Origin: Microtetraspora sp. NBRC 13810
GTDB lineage: Bacteria > Actinomycetota > Actinomycetes > Streptosporangiales > Streptosporangiaceae
Direction: 5' to 3'
Length of the DNA stretch: 64,000 bases
Assembly (NCBI RefSeq): GCF_030268685.1
Contig: NZ_BSRQ01000006.1
Coordinates: 343,678-407,677 of the forward strand
Position 1 is the first letter of the stretch; each line of letters starts with the position of its first letter. The position numbers and the translations under genes are program-made. Below are positions 56,429 through 64,000 of the stretch, piece after piece. The notes beneath the pieces are model-generated. The model had not been told where the DNA came from. It searched no databases and was given only the letters and a program-made list of their open reading frames with translations.

Positions 56429-57568
56429 ATGGGCGAACCGCCGGCGAACGGGGCCGGCCCGCTGGCCGGAATACGCGTGCTCGAACTGGCCGGGCTGGCG
56501 CCGGGGCCCTTCGCGGGGATGATGCTCGCCGACCACGGCGCCGACGTGCTGCGGATCGACCGGGTCGCCGCCGTGGCGCGGGCCGGCGACCGGCCGCGCC
56601 GGGACACCCTGGACCGGGGCAAGCGCACGATCGGGCTGGACCTGAAGTCGCCCGAGGGCGTCGCGGCGTTCAGGGAGCTCGCGGCGCACGCGGACGTCGT
56701 CATCGAGGTCTTCCGGCCGGGCGTGGCCGAACGCCTGGGCATCGGCCCCGAGGACCTGCACGCGGTCAACGAGCGGCTGATCTACGGCCGGATGACCGGC
56801 TGGGGCCAGGAGGGGCCGCTGGCGTCCACGGCCGGGCACGACATCGACTACATCGCGGTCTCCGGCGTGCTGTCGCTGCTCGGCCGCGAGGGTGACAAAC
56901 CGACGCCGCCGATCAACATCCTCGGCGACTTCGCCGGCGGCGGGCTCATGCTCGCCTACGGCGTGCTGCTCGCGCTGATCGAGCGCGGCAGGACCGGGCG
57001 CGGCCGGGTCATCGACGCGGCCATGGTCGACGGCGCGGCGCTGCTGTTCGCGATGTTCCACCAGGGCGTGCGGAACGGCACCTGGGGCCCCCGCGGCACC
57101 AACCTGCTCGACACCGGCGCGCCCATGTACGACACCTACGAGACCGCCGACGGGCAGCACGTGGCCGTCGGGGCGCTCGAACCGCAGTTCTGGCAGGAGA
57201 TGGTGGACAGGATGGGTTTGACGGATCTTCCCGACCGCGACGACCGGGCCAACTGGCCGGCGCTCAAGGCCCGGCTGGCGGAGGCGTTCCTGACGAGGAC
57301 GCGGGCCGAGTGGGAGGCGGTGTTCGCGGGGTCCGACGCCTGCGTCTCACCGGTGCTGTCGCTCCAGGAGGCGGCCGGCCACCCGCACAACGTGGCCCGC
57401 GGCGCCTTCGCCGACTCCGGCGGGACCCTCCAGCCGGCGCCCGCGCCGCGGCTGGCCGGGGTGCCGCGGCCGGACCTGTCCCCGGCGACCCGGCTCACCG
57501 ACCTGTCCGGGTGGGGGCTGTCCGTCGAGCGGGCGGCCGGGCTGCGCGCGGCGGGGGTGCTGGCGTGA
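56429..57568 (+). CDS. CaiB/BaiF family CoA-transferase (alpha-methylacyl-CoA racemase-like)
   Basis: A 379-residue class III CoA-transferase-fold protein. It begins AGIRVLELAGLAPGPFAGMMLADHGADVLRID; the GHDIDYIAVSG motif contains the catalytic His-Asp seen in mycobacterial racemase Mcr, and YETADGQHVAVGALEPQFW is the Mcr-type C-terminal part. It epimerises 2-methyl-branched acyl-CoA esters, needed to degrade branched chains and sterol side chains. GACGAGGAGA precedes the ATG. The next gene overlaps it by four bases (GTGA). Confidence 0.85.
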   Translation: MGEPPANGAGPLAGIRVLELAGLAPGPFAGMMLADHGADVLRIDRVAAVARAGDRPRRDTLDRGKRTIGLDLKSPEGVAAFRELAAHADVVIEVFRPGVAERLGIGPEDLHAVNERLIYGRMTGWGQEGPLASTAGHDIDYIAVSGVLSLLGREGDKPTPPINILGDFAGGGLMLAYGVLLALIERGRTGRGRVIDAAMVDGAALLFAMFHQGVRNGTWGPRGTNLLDTGAPMYDTYETADGQHVAVGALEPQFWQEMVDRMGLTDLPDRDDRANWPALKARLAEAFLTRTRAEWEAVFAGSDACVSPVLSLQEAAGHPHNVARGAFADSGGTLQPAPAPRLAGVPRPDLSPATRLTDLSGWGLSVERAAGLRAAGVLA

Positions 57569-58218
57569 ACGTCTTCGAGGCGCTCTACACCACCAGGGCG
57601 ATGCGCCGGGTCAAGCCGGACCCGATCCCCGAGGAGGTCCAGCGCAGCATCCTGGACGCCGCGATCCGGGCGCCCAGCGGCGGCAACGCGCAGGGCTGGC
57701 GGCTGCTGCTGGTGGACGACCCGGAGACCAAGGCCGCGCTCGGCCCGCTCTACCGGGACGCCCTCGGACGGCTCTTCGAGGGGCACTACAAGCCGATGCG
57801 GGAACGCGCCGAGGCCGAGGGCGACGAGCAGACCCTCAGGGTGATGCGCTCGTCCCAGCACCTGGCGGACCACTTCGAGGCGTACCCGCTGCTGCTGTTC
57901 GCCTTCACCCGCAACGACCCCGGCGGCGGCTCGATCTACCCGTCGGTCTGGAGCGCCCAGCTCGCCGCCCGCGCGCACGGCGTCGGCTCGGCGCTGACCA
58001 GCGTGCTCGGCCTGTTCCACGCGGAGAAGACGTTCGACCTGCTCGGCGTGCCACCGGACAAGGGCTGGACACTCGCCTGCACGGTCACCTTCGGCTATCC
58101 GACCGGCCGCTGGGGGGTGGCCCCGCGCCGCCCCGCGCACGAGGTGAGCTACCGCAACCGCTGGGGCGACCCGGTCGGCTTCGAGATCCCCGATCCCCTC
58201 TGGCCGGGCCAGGACTGA
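57565..58218 (+). CDS. nitroreductase family protein
   Basis: A 217-residue FMN flavoprotein. The opening is FEALYTTRAMRRVKPDPIP and the FMN site continues with AAIRAPSGGNAQGWRLLLV; the C-terminal TFGYPTGRWG is typical. It would reduce a nitro group, quinone or enoate with NAD(P)H. The GTG at 57565 overlaps the racemase stop, so it works with that lipid gene. A T-run terminator follows at 58233. Confidence 0.85.
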   Translation: MNVFEALYTTRAMRRVKPDPIPEEVQRSILDAAIRAPSGGNAQGWRLLLVDDPETKAALGPLYRDALGRLFEGHYKPMRERAEAEGDEQTLRVMRSSQHLADHFEAYPLLLFAFTRNDPGGGSIYPSVWSAQLAARAHGVGSALTSVLGLFHAEKTFDLLGVPPDKGWTLACTVTFGYPTGRWGVAPRRPAHEVSYRNRWGDPVGFEIPDPLWPGQD

Positions 58219-58232
58219 TCCCCGCCTTACCC

Positions 58233-58268
58233 GGGCGTCGCCGTGACCACGGCGGCGCCCCTTTTTTT
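58233..58268 (+). terminator. Rho-independent terminator after the nitroreductase
   Basis: GGGCGTCGCCGTGACCACGG and the matching 3' arm form a GC-rich stem that is followed by a run of seven T (58262-58268). Confidence 0.8.
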
Positions 58269-58300
58269 CGTACTCCACCTTCATCACTGTGTCGTAGGAG

Positions 58301-58337
58301 TTGATTCAGATGTAGTACATCTACTACATTCTCCCGT
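58301..58337 (+). promoter_or_regulatory. leaderless promoter with operator for the ABC/XRE operon
   Basis: TTGATT (58301-58306) and TACATT (58325-58330) with 18-base spacing precede the ATG at 58338 by the distance expected for a leaderless transcript. ATGTAGTACATCTACTACAT (58310-58329) has 7-bp inverted arms across the -10 box and contains a second overlapping palindrome, GATGTAGTACATC. Confidence 0.6.
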
Positions 58338-59183
58338 ATGAGTACTGCGATAAGCGTGCGTGGGCTGCGGATGGCCTACGGCCGGGCCGAGGTGCTGAAA
58401 GGCGTGGACCTCGACATCCGCGAAGGCGAGATCGTCGCGCTGCTCGGCCCCAACGGGGCGGGCAAGACGACCACGATCGAGATCCTGGAAGGCTTCCGCA
58501 ACCGGTCGGGCGGCGAGGTGAGCGTCCTCGGCACCGACCCGCAGCGGGGCGGCGACGCCTGGCGGGCCAGGCTCGGCGTCGTGCTCCAGGCATGGCAGGA
58601 CCACAAGCGGTGGGGCGTGCGGGAACTGCTGGCGCACATGGGCTCCTACTACGACAACCCACGTGACCCCGACGAACTGCTCGCCGCGCTCGGGCTCACC
58701 GGGCAGGCGTCCCAGCAGGTCGGCCTGCTCTCCGGCGGGCAGCGCAGGCGGCTCGACGTCGCGATCGGCATCGTGGGCCGCCCCGAGCTGCTGTTCCTGG
58801 ACGAGCCGACGACCGGCTTCGATCCGGAGGCCCGGCGCGAGTTCCACCGGCTCGTCGAGCGGCTCGCCACCGAGGACGGCATGACCATCCTGCTCACCAC
58901 GCACGACCTGGCCGAGGCGGAGCGGCTCGCCGGGCGGATCGCGATCCTCCTCGGAGGCAAGATCGCGGTCTGCGGCGACGCGGAGGACCTGGCACGCGCC
59001 GTACAGGCGCCCTCGCGGGTGGGATGGATCGAGGACGGCGAGCGGCGGACGCGGGCCACCGACGACCCCTCGGGGGTCGTGTGGGAGCTGCAGGCGCGGT
59101 TCGGCGGGCCGGTGCCCGGCCTGGAGGTCAGGCGGCCGACGCTGGAGGAGAGTTACCTGGACCTGGTCGGGAGGGCGGCGTGA
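58338..59183 (+). CDS. ABC transporter ATP-binding protein
   Basis: A 281-residue ATPase of the drug or antibiotic exporter (DrrA-like) kind. Walker A is GPNGAGKTTT, the Q-loop is VVLQAWQDHKRW, the signature is LSGGQRRRLD and Walker B is LLFLDEPTTGFD. The C-terminal extension after the H-loop (LLTTHDLAEAERLAGRIAIL) regulates activity in relatives. It is first in a four-gene operon; the permease starts in a GTGA overlap. Confidence 0.9.
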   Translation: MSTAISVRGLRMAYGRAEVLKGVDLDIREGEIVALLGPNGAGKTTTIEILEGFRNRSGGEVSVLGTDPQRGGDAWRARLGVVLQAWQDHKRWGVRELLAHMGSYYDNPRDPDELLAALGLTGQASQQVGLLSGGQRRRLDVAIGIVGRPELLFLDEPTTGFDPEARREFHRLVERLATEDGMTILLTTHDLAEAERLAGRIAILLGGKIAVCGDAEDLARAVQAPSRVGWIEDGERRTRATDDPSGVVWELQARFGGPVPGLEVRRPTLEESYLDLVGRAA

Positions 59184-60034
59184 AGACCGTGCGGAAGATG
59201 ATGGGGATCGGCGTCCGGCGCGGCTGGGCGGAGTTCGTCCACCTGGTGAAGGACCGCAAGGAGCAGGCCGGGCAGCTCCTCGGCACGGTCGGGGTGTTCG
59301 TCCTGCTGCTGCTGTGGATCGGCGACGAGCCGGTGAAGGGCACCGACGTCTCCAGCGGCACGCTGATGACCGCGGGCTTCCTCGCGTTCACCATCACCTC
59401 GGGCGGGCTGCTGTCGCTGGCCATGATGATCGCCGCGGACCGGGAGGACGGCACGATGCTGCGGCTGCGCGCGACCGCCGGGGGCATCCCCGTCTACCTG
59501 ATCGGGCGCGGGGTGACCGTGCTGTGCCAGATCGTCCTGCAGTGCGGGCTGATGCTCGGCATCGGCCTGGCCCTCGGCAGCGTGACCTTCCCCTCCTCGC
59601 CCGCCGACTGGCTGACGCTCGCCTGGGTCGTGCCGCTCGGCACGCTGGCCGTGGTCTCGCTCGGCGCGGCGATCGGCTCCGTGCTGCCCAGCCCGAAGAC
59701 CGCCGCGGTGATCATGGGGTTGCCCATGATGGGCGCGATGCTGATCTCCGGCGTCATGCTGCCGATGTCCTACATGCCGGAGCCGGTCCAGTGGATCGCC
59801 CAGGCGCTCCCGCTGTACTGGCAGGGGCTCGGCCTGCGTTCGGTCTTCCTGCCCGACAGCATGCTCGCGGCCGAGATCGGCGGCGCGTGGCGGCTGCCCG
59901 AGACGGCGGCGGTCCTCGGCGCGTGGGCGGTCGCCGGACTGCTGCTGGCCGCCTGGCTGCTCCGCCGGGCCACCCGGCGCGAGTCCGGGTCCCGCCTGGC
60001 CGAGCGGCGACTGGCCGCCCAGGCCGCAAACTGA
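59180..60034 (+). CDS. ABC-2 type transporter permease
   Basis: A 284-residue permease with about six membrane helices, including ITSGGLLSLAMMIAADREDGTMLRLRATAGG, the typical ABC-2 cytosolic coupling segment, and VIMGLPMMGAMLISGVMLPMSYMP, the ABC-2 signature near the fifth helix. It works with the preceding ATPase as exporter. The GTG overlaps the ATPase stop by four bases. Confidence 0.85.
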   Translation: MKTVRKMMGIGVRRGWAEFVHLVKDRKEQAGQLLGTVGVFVLLLLWIGDEPVKGTDVSSGTLMTAGFLAFTITSGGLLSLAMMIAADREDGTMLRLRATAGGIPVYLIGRGVTVLCQIVLQCGLMLGIGLALGSVTFPSSPADWLTLAWVVPLGTLAVVSLGAAIGSVLPSPKTAAVIMGLPMMGAMLISGVMLPMSYMPEPVQWIAQALPLYWQGLGLRSVFLPDSMLAAEIGGAWRLPETAAVLGAWAVAGLLLAAWLLRRATRRESGSRLAERRLAAQAAN

Positions 60035-60058
60035 TGATCGGCATGGGAAACTGACCCG

Positions 60059-60301
60059 GTGTCCGCGGAAGACGTCTACAACCGGATCACGGTGCTGAGA
60101 GCCGAGCGCGGCATCTCGCGCCGTGACCTGGCTTCGGCTCTCGGGGTCCACTATCAGACGATCGGCTATCTTGAGCGCGGCGAATACAGTCCCAGCCTGT
60201 TCCTCGCCCTGCGCATCGCCGCATATTTCGAGGTCCCGGTGGAGGTCGTCTTCTCCCTGAAGCCCTTCCCCCGGCTGGGCAGCGAAGGAGGAGCACGGTG
60301 A
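60059..60301 (+). CDS. XRE family DNA-binding protein
   Basis: An 80-residue HTH protein: ITVLRAERGISRRDLASALGVHYQTIGYLERGEYSPSLFLALRIAAYFEVPVEVVFS. It consists of the Cro/CI-like fold only. The GTG at 60059 lies 24 bases after the permease stop and the next gene overlaps it by four bases. It is the most likely candidate to bind the palindrome at 58310 and control its own operon. Confidence 0.85.
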   Translation: MSAEDVYNRITVLRAERGISRRDLASALGVHYQTIGYLERGEYSPSLFLALRIAAYFEVPVEVVFSLKPFPRLGSEGGAR

Positions 60302-60852
60302 AGGGCTGGTGGGCGCGCCAACGGGAGGCGCAGGAGCGGCGGCAACTCGCCAGGCTCGACGACCCCCGCACCCTGCGCTGGCGGGACACCAGGGCGAAAC
60401 GCCAGCGGCTGGTCGTCGCGGGCGCCGGAGCCCTCGCCCTGCTGTGGGCGGGGCTGGTGGTGATCTGGTTCCTGGCGCCGAGCGACACCGCGCGGAACGT
60501 CTACATCTCCATGCTGTTCGTGGCCTTCGCGATCGGCGTCTTCGTCGTCGGCGTGCTCCAGCAGGCGACCGGCGGCATCACGACGCTGTCGCCCGGCAGG
60601 CTCGACGAGCGTCAGCTCGACGAGCGGAACCGCGCCTACACCACGGCCCACCTGGCGACCACCGCCGGCCTCGTCGTCCTCGTCGCGTTGAGCCTGCAGG
60701 CGGGCAGGACGTCGGGCGGCCTGACGATCACGATCCCGCTGGCCCTGATCTATCCGGGCGCGTTCACCCTGGCGGTGACCCACCTGTTCCTGCCGCTGCT
60801 CATCGTCGGCTGGCGGCTGCCCGACCCGCCGCCCGACGACGAGGACGACTGA
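60298..60852 (+). CDS. four-helix membrane protein, unknown
   Basis: A 184-residue membrane protein with a basic N-terminus (REAQERRQLARL, RWRDTRAKRQR) and four helices. LDERQLDERNRAYTTAHLATTAGLVVL resembles the DUF2178/DUF3796-like proteins that often follow small XRE regulators in one operon. GTG start overlaps the regulator stop. The role is unknown, perhaps membrane anchoring or sensing for the XRE protein. Confidence 0.7.
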   Translation: MKGWWARQREAQERRQLARLDDPRTLRWRDTRAKRQRLVVAGAGALALLWAGLVVIWFLAPSDTARNVYISMLFVAFAIGVFVVGVLQQATGGITTLSPGRLDERQLDERNRAYTTAHLATTAGLVVLVALSLQAGRTSGGLTITIPLALIYPGAFTLAVTHLFLPLLIVGWRLPDPPPDDEDD

Positions 60853-60891
60853 CCTCCCCGGGTACGGCCCGCACCGCCGCACCCGCGGACG

Positions 60892-61356
60892 TCACCGCGG
60901 AGGCAGCACCGCCACGTAGATGTCGGCGCCGCCACGGTGGTGGATCTCCAGATCGGTGGTGAACGCGCGCGGCGGGGCTCCGCCGGACTCCGTGTGCTTC
61001 CAGACCTGCTGCCAGCACTCCACCAGCGCGTCCGGCATCGGCCCTCTGGCCTCCAGCCGCATCGCCGGGACGCCGGGCACCCGGACCGCCACCATCCCCT
61101 CGGGAAGGGCCGCGACGGCGCGCACGGCCACGCCCACGACCTGCGTGTAGGCGCCGTGGTGATCGCTCTCGTAGTCGGTCAGGACCGCATAGAGACTCTC
61201 ATCGACCTTGCCCGGCACGTGGGCGAACGCCCCCGGCGCGCCCGCCCTGGCCCACAGGACCGGAAGCCTGGCCCGCGCGGGATCCGACTCGTCAGCGTTC
61301 GCCGTACGCACGGCGAAGCCCACGACCAGCACCTCGGGCCGGTCAACGATGTTCAC
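60892..61356 (-). CDS. GyrI-like effector-binding protein
   Basis: A 154-residue protein with the beta-alpha-beta-beta pattern of SOUL/GyrI-like ligand domains, the effector module of BmrR/Rob regulators. FAVRTANADESDPARARLPVLWARA at the start, then YAVLTDYESDHHGAYTQVVGVAV and the C-terminal WKHTESGGAPPRAFTTDLEIHH are typical. No HTH is attached. It could bind a small hydrophobic compound. The start is a GTG and it is a single gene. Confidence 0.7.
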   Translation of the reverse strand: MNIVDRPEVLVVGFAVRTANADESDPARARLPVLWARAGAPGAFAHVPGKVDESLYAVLTDYESDHHGAYTQVVGVAVRAVAALPEGMVAVRVPGVPAMRLEARGPMPDALVECWQQVWKHTESGGAPPRAFTTDLEIHHRGGADIYVAVLPPR

Positions 61357-61534
61357 ACTGCCTCCATTTCATGGCCACCCGTTCGGCATGATTCAATCGC
61401 GCCGTCAATGTAGCCCCTCCGTGTGCCCATCGGATCCTCCCTGGGTGTGATCTGTATCCCGGCGGACAAACGGAGGCCCCGAAGACGGTCTGGCGGACAC
61501 CTTTTTTCCTCCAGACGGGGAACACCCATCTTGA

Positions 61535-63001
<1,467 letters not shown>

Positions 63002-63071
63002 GAATATCCGCCGCCCGCCGGGTAGAGCCAGTTATCTGGACAGAGCACTATCCCGCGAAAGGCGGTCTGTC

Positions 63072-63734
63072 ATGACCGATCCGACCGTCGGCCTGGGTAC
63101 TCCTGTCAACGTCGACAGGAGACTCCTGGTCAGCCATACCGACTACGTGTCGGCGCAACGCACCGTGGACGCCTTGTCGGACGCGGGGTTCCCGGTGGAG
63201 CAGGTCTCCATCGTGGGCCGTGACCTGCGCCTTGAGGAGGTCGTCACCGGCAGGGTCACCAACGCGACGGCGGCGCTCCGCGGAGCGGGCAACGGCGTCG
63301 TCTTCGGCCTGGTGATCGGGCTGTTCCTCGGCCTGTTCACCAGCACCACGGCGTCGTTCATCGCCCTGGTCCTGTGGGCCGCCCTGTGGGGTGCCGCCCT
63401 CGGTGCCGCGTTCGGCTTCGCCAACCACTACTTCACCCGCGGCCAGCGCGACTTCGCCTCGCGCAGCGCCCTCGTCGCCGGCCGGTACGACGTGATGGTG
63501 GCCACGACGCACCTGGAGCGGGCCCGCGCCACGCTGGACGGCCTGTCCCGCCCCGGCGAGGCCGGCAGCTACGACACGGCCGTCGTGGAGCCGCCGCCGT
63601 CCGCGGGGACCTATCCCGGGCAGCGGGAACAGCACGACCCGTACGGGCAGACGCCCGCCGCGCCGCGCCCGATGCCCGCGCCGGAGCAGGGTCACACCAT
63701 GCCCGACGCCTACGGCCGCAACCACCGCCGCTAA
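63072..63734 (+). CDS. general stress protein (17M-like domain), membrane-associated
   Basis: A 220-residue protein. The N-terminal domain DRRLLVSHTDYVSAQRTVDALSDAGFPVEQVSIVGRDLR is the general stress protein 17M fold. Two glycine-rich helices (AGNGVVFGLVIGLFLGLF and LVLWAALWGAALGAAFGFA) form a hairpin in the membrane. The tail is disordered, Pro/Gln-rich. The exact role in stress is unknown. It follows guaB1 by 70 bases with its own ribosome site. Confidence 0.75.
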   Translation: MTDPTVGLGTPVNVDRRLLVSHTDYVSAQRTVDALSDAGFPVEQVSIVGRDLRLEEVVTGRVTNATAALRGAGNGVVFGLVIGLFLGLFTSTTASFIALVLWAALWGAALGAAFGFANHYFTRGQRDFASRSALVAGRYDVMVATTHLERARATLDGLSRPGEAGSYDTAVVEPPPSAGTYPGQREQHDPYGQTPAAPRPMPAPEQGHTMPDAYGRNHRR

Positions 63735-63783
63735 TGGGAGCTACCGGGTCGGCTGATCGGGCAGACTCGGTGCCTGGTAGCCG

Positions 63784-63975
63784 CGAGTGAGTGAGCACTT
63801 CCCACCGCTGGACCGATCGTGAGTCCTGGGGTCAGACAGTGCCCTCACTCGTGGTCAGGGGCCTTGATCACTAATGGGATGTCGTGCCCGCCCTCCGGGG
63901 GCGTGAGTACTGGTCCATTAGCACGCCGACCGGCTCCTGCGGGCTGCTTGATCGTGTTGTCGAGGGTTGGAGGAT
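63784..63975 (+). ncRNA. putative IS110 bridge RNA region
   Basis: IS110-group elements encode a bridge RNA upstream of the recombinase that pairs with target and donor DNA. Here CGAGTGAG (63784-63791) pairs with CTCACTCG (63844-63851), and CTAATGG (63871-63877) with CCATTAG (63915-63921); the second stem encloses a smaller CGCCC/GGGCG hairpin (889-903). Two loop-bearing stems of this size match the expected target and donor loops, but pairing sequences could not be tested. Confidence 0.5.
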
Positions 63976-64000
63976 CGGGTGCTGTTCGTCGGTGATGACT
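63790..64000 (+). mobile_element. IS110-family insertion element, left end (partial)
   Basis: The transposase opening at 63979 and a stem-loop-rich non-coding stretch before it mark the left end of an IS110-group element that continues beyond the window. The exact edge is not visible, since these elements have no terminal inverted repeats; a position between about 63740 and 63830 is estimated. Confidence 0.6.
63979..64000 (+). CDS. IS110 family transposase, first codons (partial)
   Basis: GTG at 63979 with GGAGG seven bases upstream begins MLFVGDD, the standard opening of actinobacterial IS110 transposases (…VGDDWAEDHHDVE in relatives); the first Asp of the DEDD catalytic set lies here. The gene is cut by the window end. 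Confidence 0.65.

Overview
The window is about 64 kb of very GC-rich, densely packed actinobacterial chromosome. Several things point to a Streptosporangiaceae-type actinomycete (Nonomuraea, Streptosporangium or Microbispora relatives): many serine/threonine kinases, GTG starts, leaderless genes, the lexA / nrdR-nrdJ neighbourhood, a GuaB1-type GMP reductase, and a two-gene set for 10-methyl fatty acids. The genus is an inference. No rRNA, tRNA or CRISPR array was seen.

Layout. 1-7.6 kb: end of an MFS exporter, DoxX, a DUF2000/AraC divergent pair, a WYL regulator divergent from an epoxide hydrolase, a decayed mgtC, an acetoacetate-decarboxylase-like protein and soluble transhydrogenase. 7.8-11.8 kb: two overlapping membrane kinases with sensor-like ectodomains; the first is a predicted pseudokinase. 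11.9-14.4 kb: a Cys-rich small protein, a MerR regulator and a Tat-exported protein whose start codon lies in a perfect palindrome. 14.7-19.0 kb: a ring-cleavage operon (hydroxyquinol-type dioxygenase, two carboxymuconolactone-decarboxylase-like proteins, a quinone oxidoreductase), a truncated kinase, then an ECF41-type sigma factor. 19.1-19.75 kb: a structured leader with a very strongly initiated 37-codon ORF and a second small ORF. 19.8-23.9 kb: SDR, HxlR regulator, MFS pump and P450. 24-27.5 kb: nrdR-nrdJ behind two NrdR boxes. 28.9-32 kb: lexA and a divergent low-complexity membrane protein sharing SOS boxes. 32.2-39.6 kb: PadR; a GntR regulator divergent from an amino-sugar ABC importer; a cytoplasmic GH20 hexosaminidase; a secreted CBM3-GH16 protein. 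39.7-44.7 kb: leuS with a Leu-codon leader, and a Pro/Trp-repeat membrane protein. 44.7-53.5 kb: two paralogous P450s, a GMC oxidoreductase, an acyl-CoA ligase and the tmsA/tmsB-like pair. 53.7-63.7 kb: a kinase coupled to a 2-hydroxyacid dehydrogenase, an acyl-CoA racemase/transferase with a nitroreductase, a four-gene ABC/XRE operon, a GyrI-like protein, GuaB1 and a stress protein. The last ~200 bases look like the left end of an IS110-family element, including its probable bridge-RNA region and the first codons of the transposase.

How the genes work together. The 33-38 kb block reads as a uptake and processing route for beta-linked amino sugars: periplasm-side binding protein, two permeases, cytosolic hexosaminidase and a GntR regulator with repeated operator boxes. 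No ATPase is encoded there, as in das-type systems that use a shared MsiK ATPase. The 45-58 kb block is rich in lipid and acyl-CoA enzymes. Palindromes and leaderless promoters decide many starts and are listed separately.

All functional calls rest on reading motifs by eye; no database search was run.
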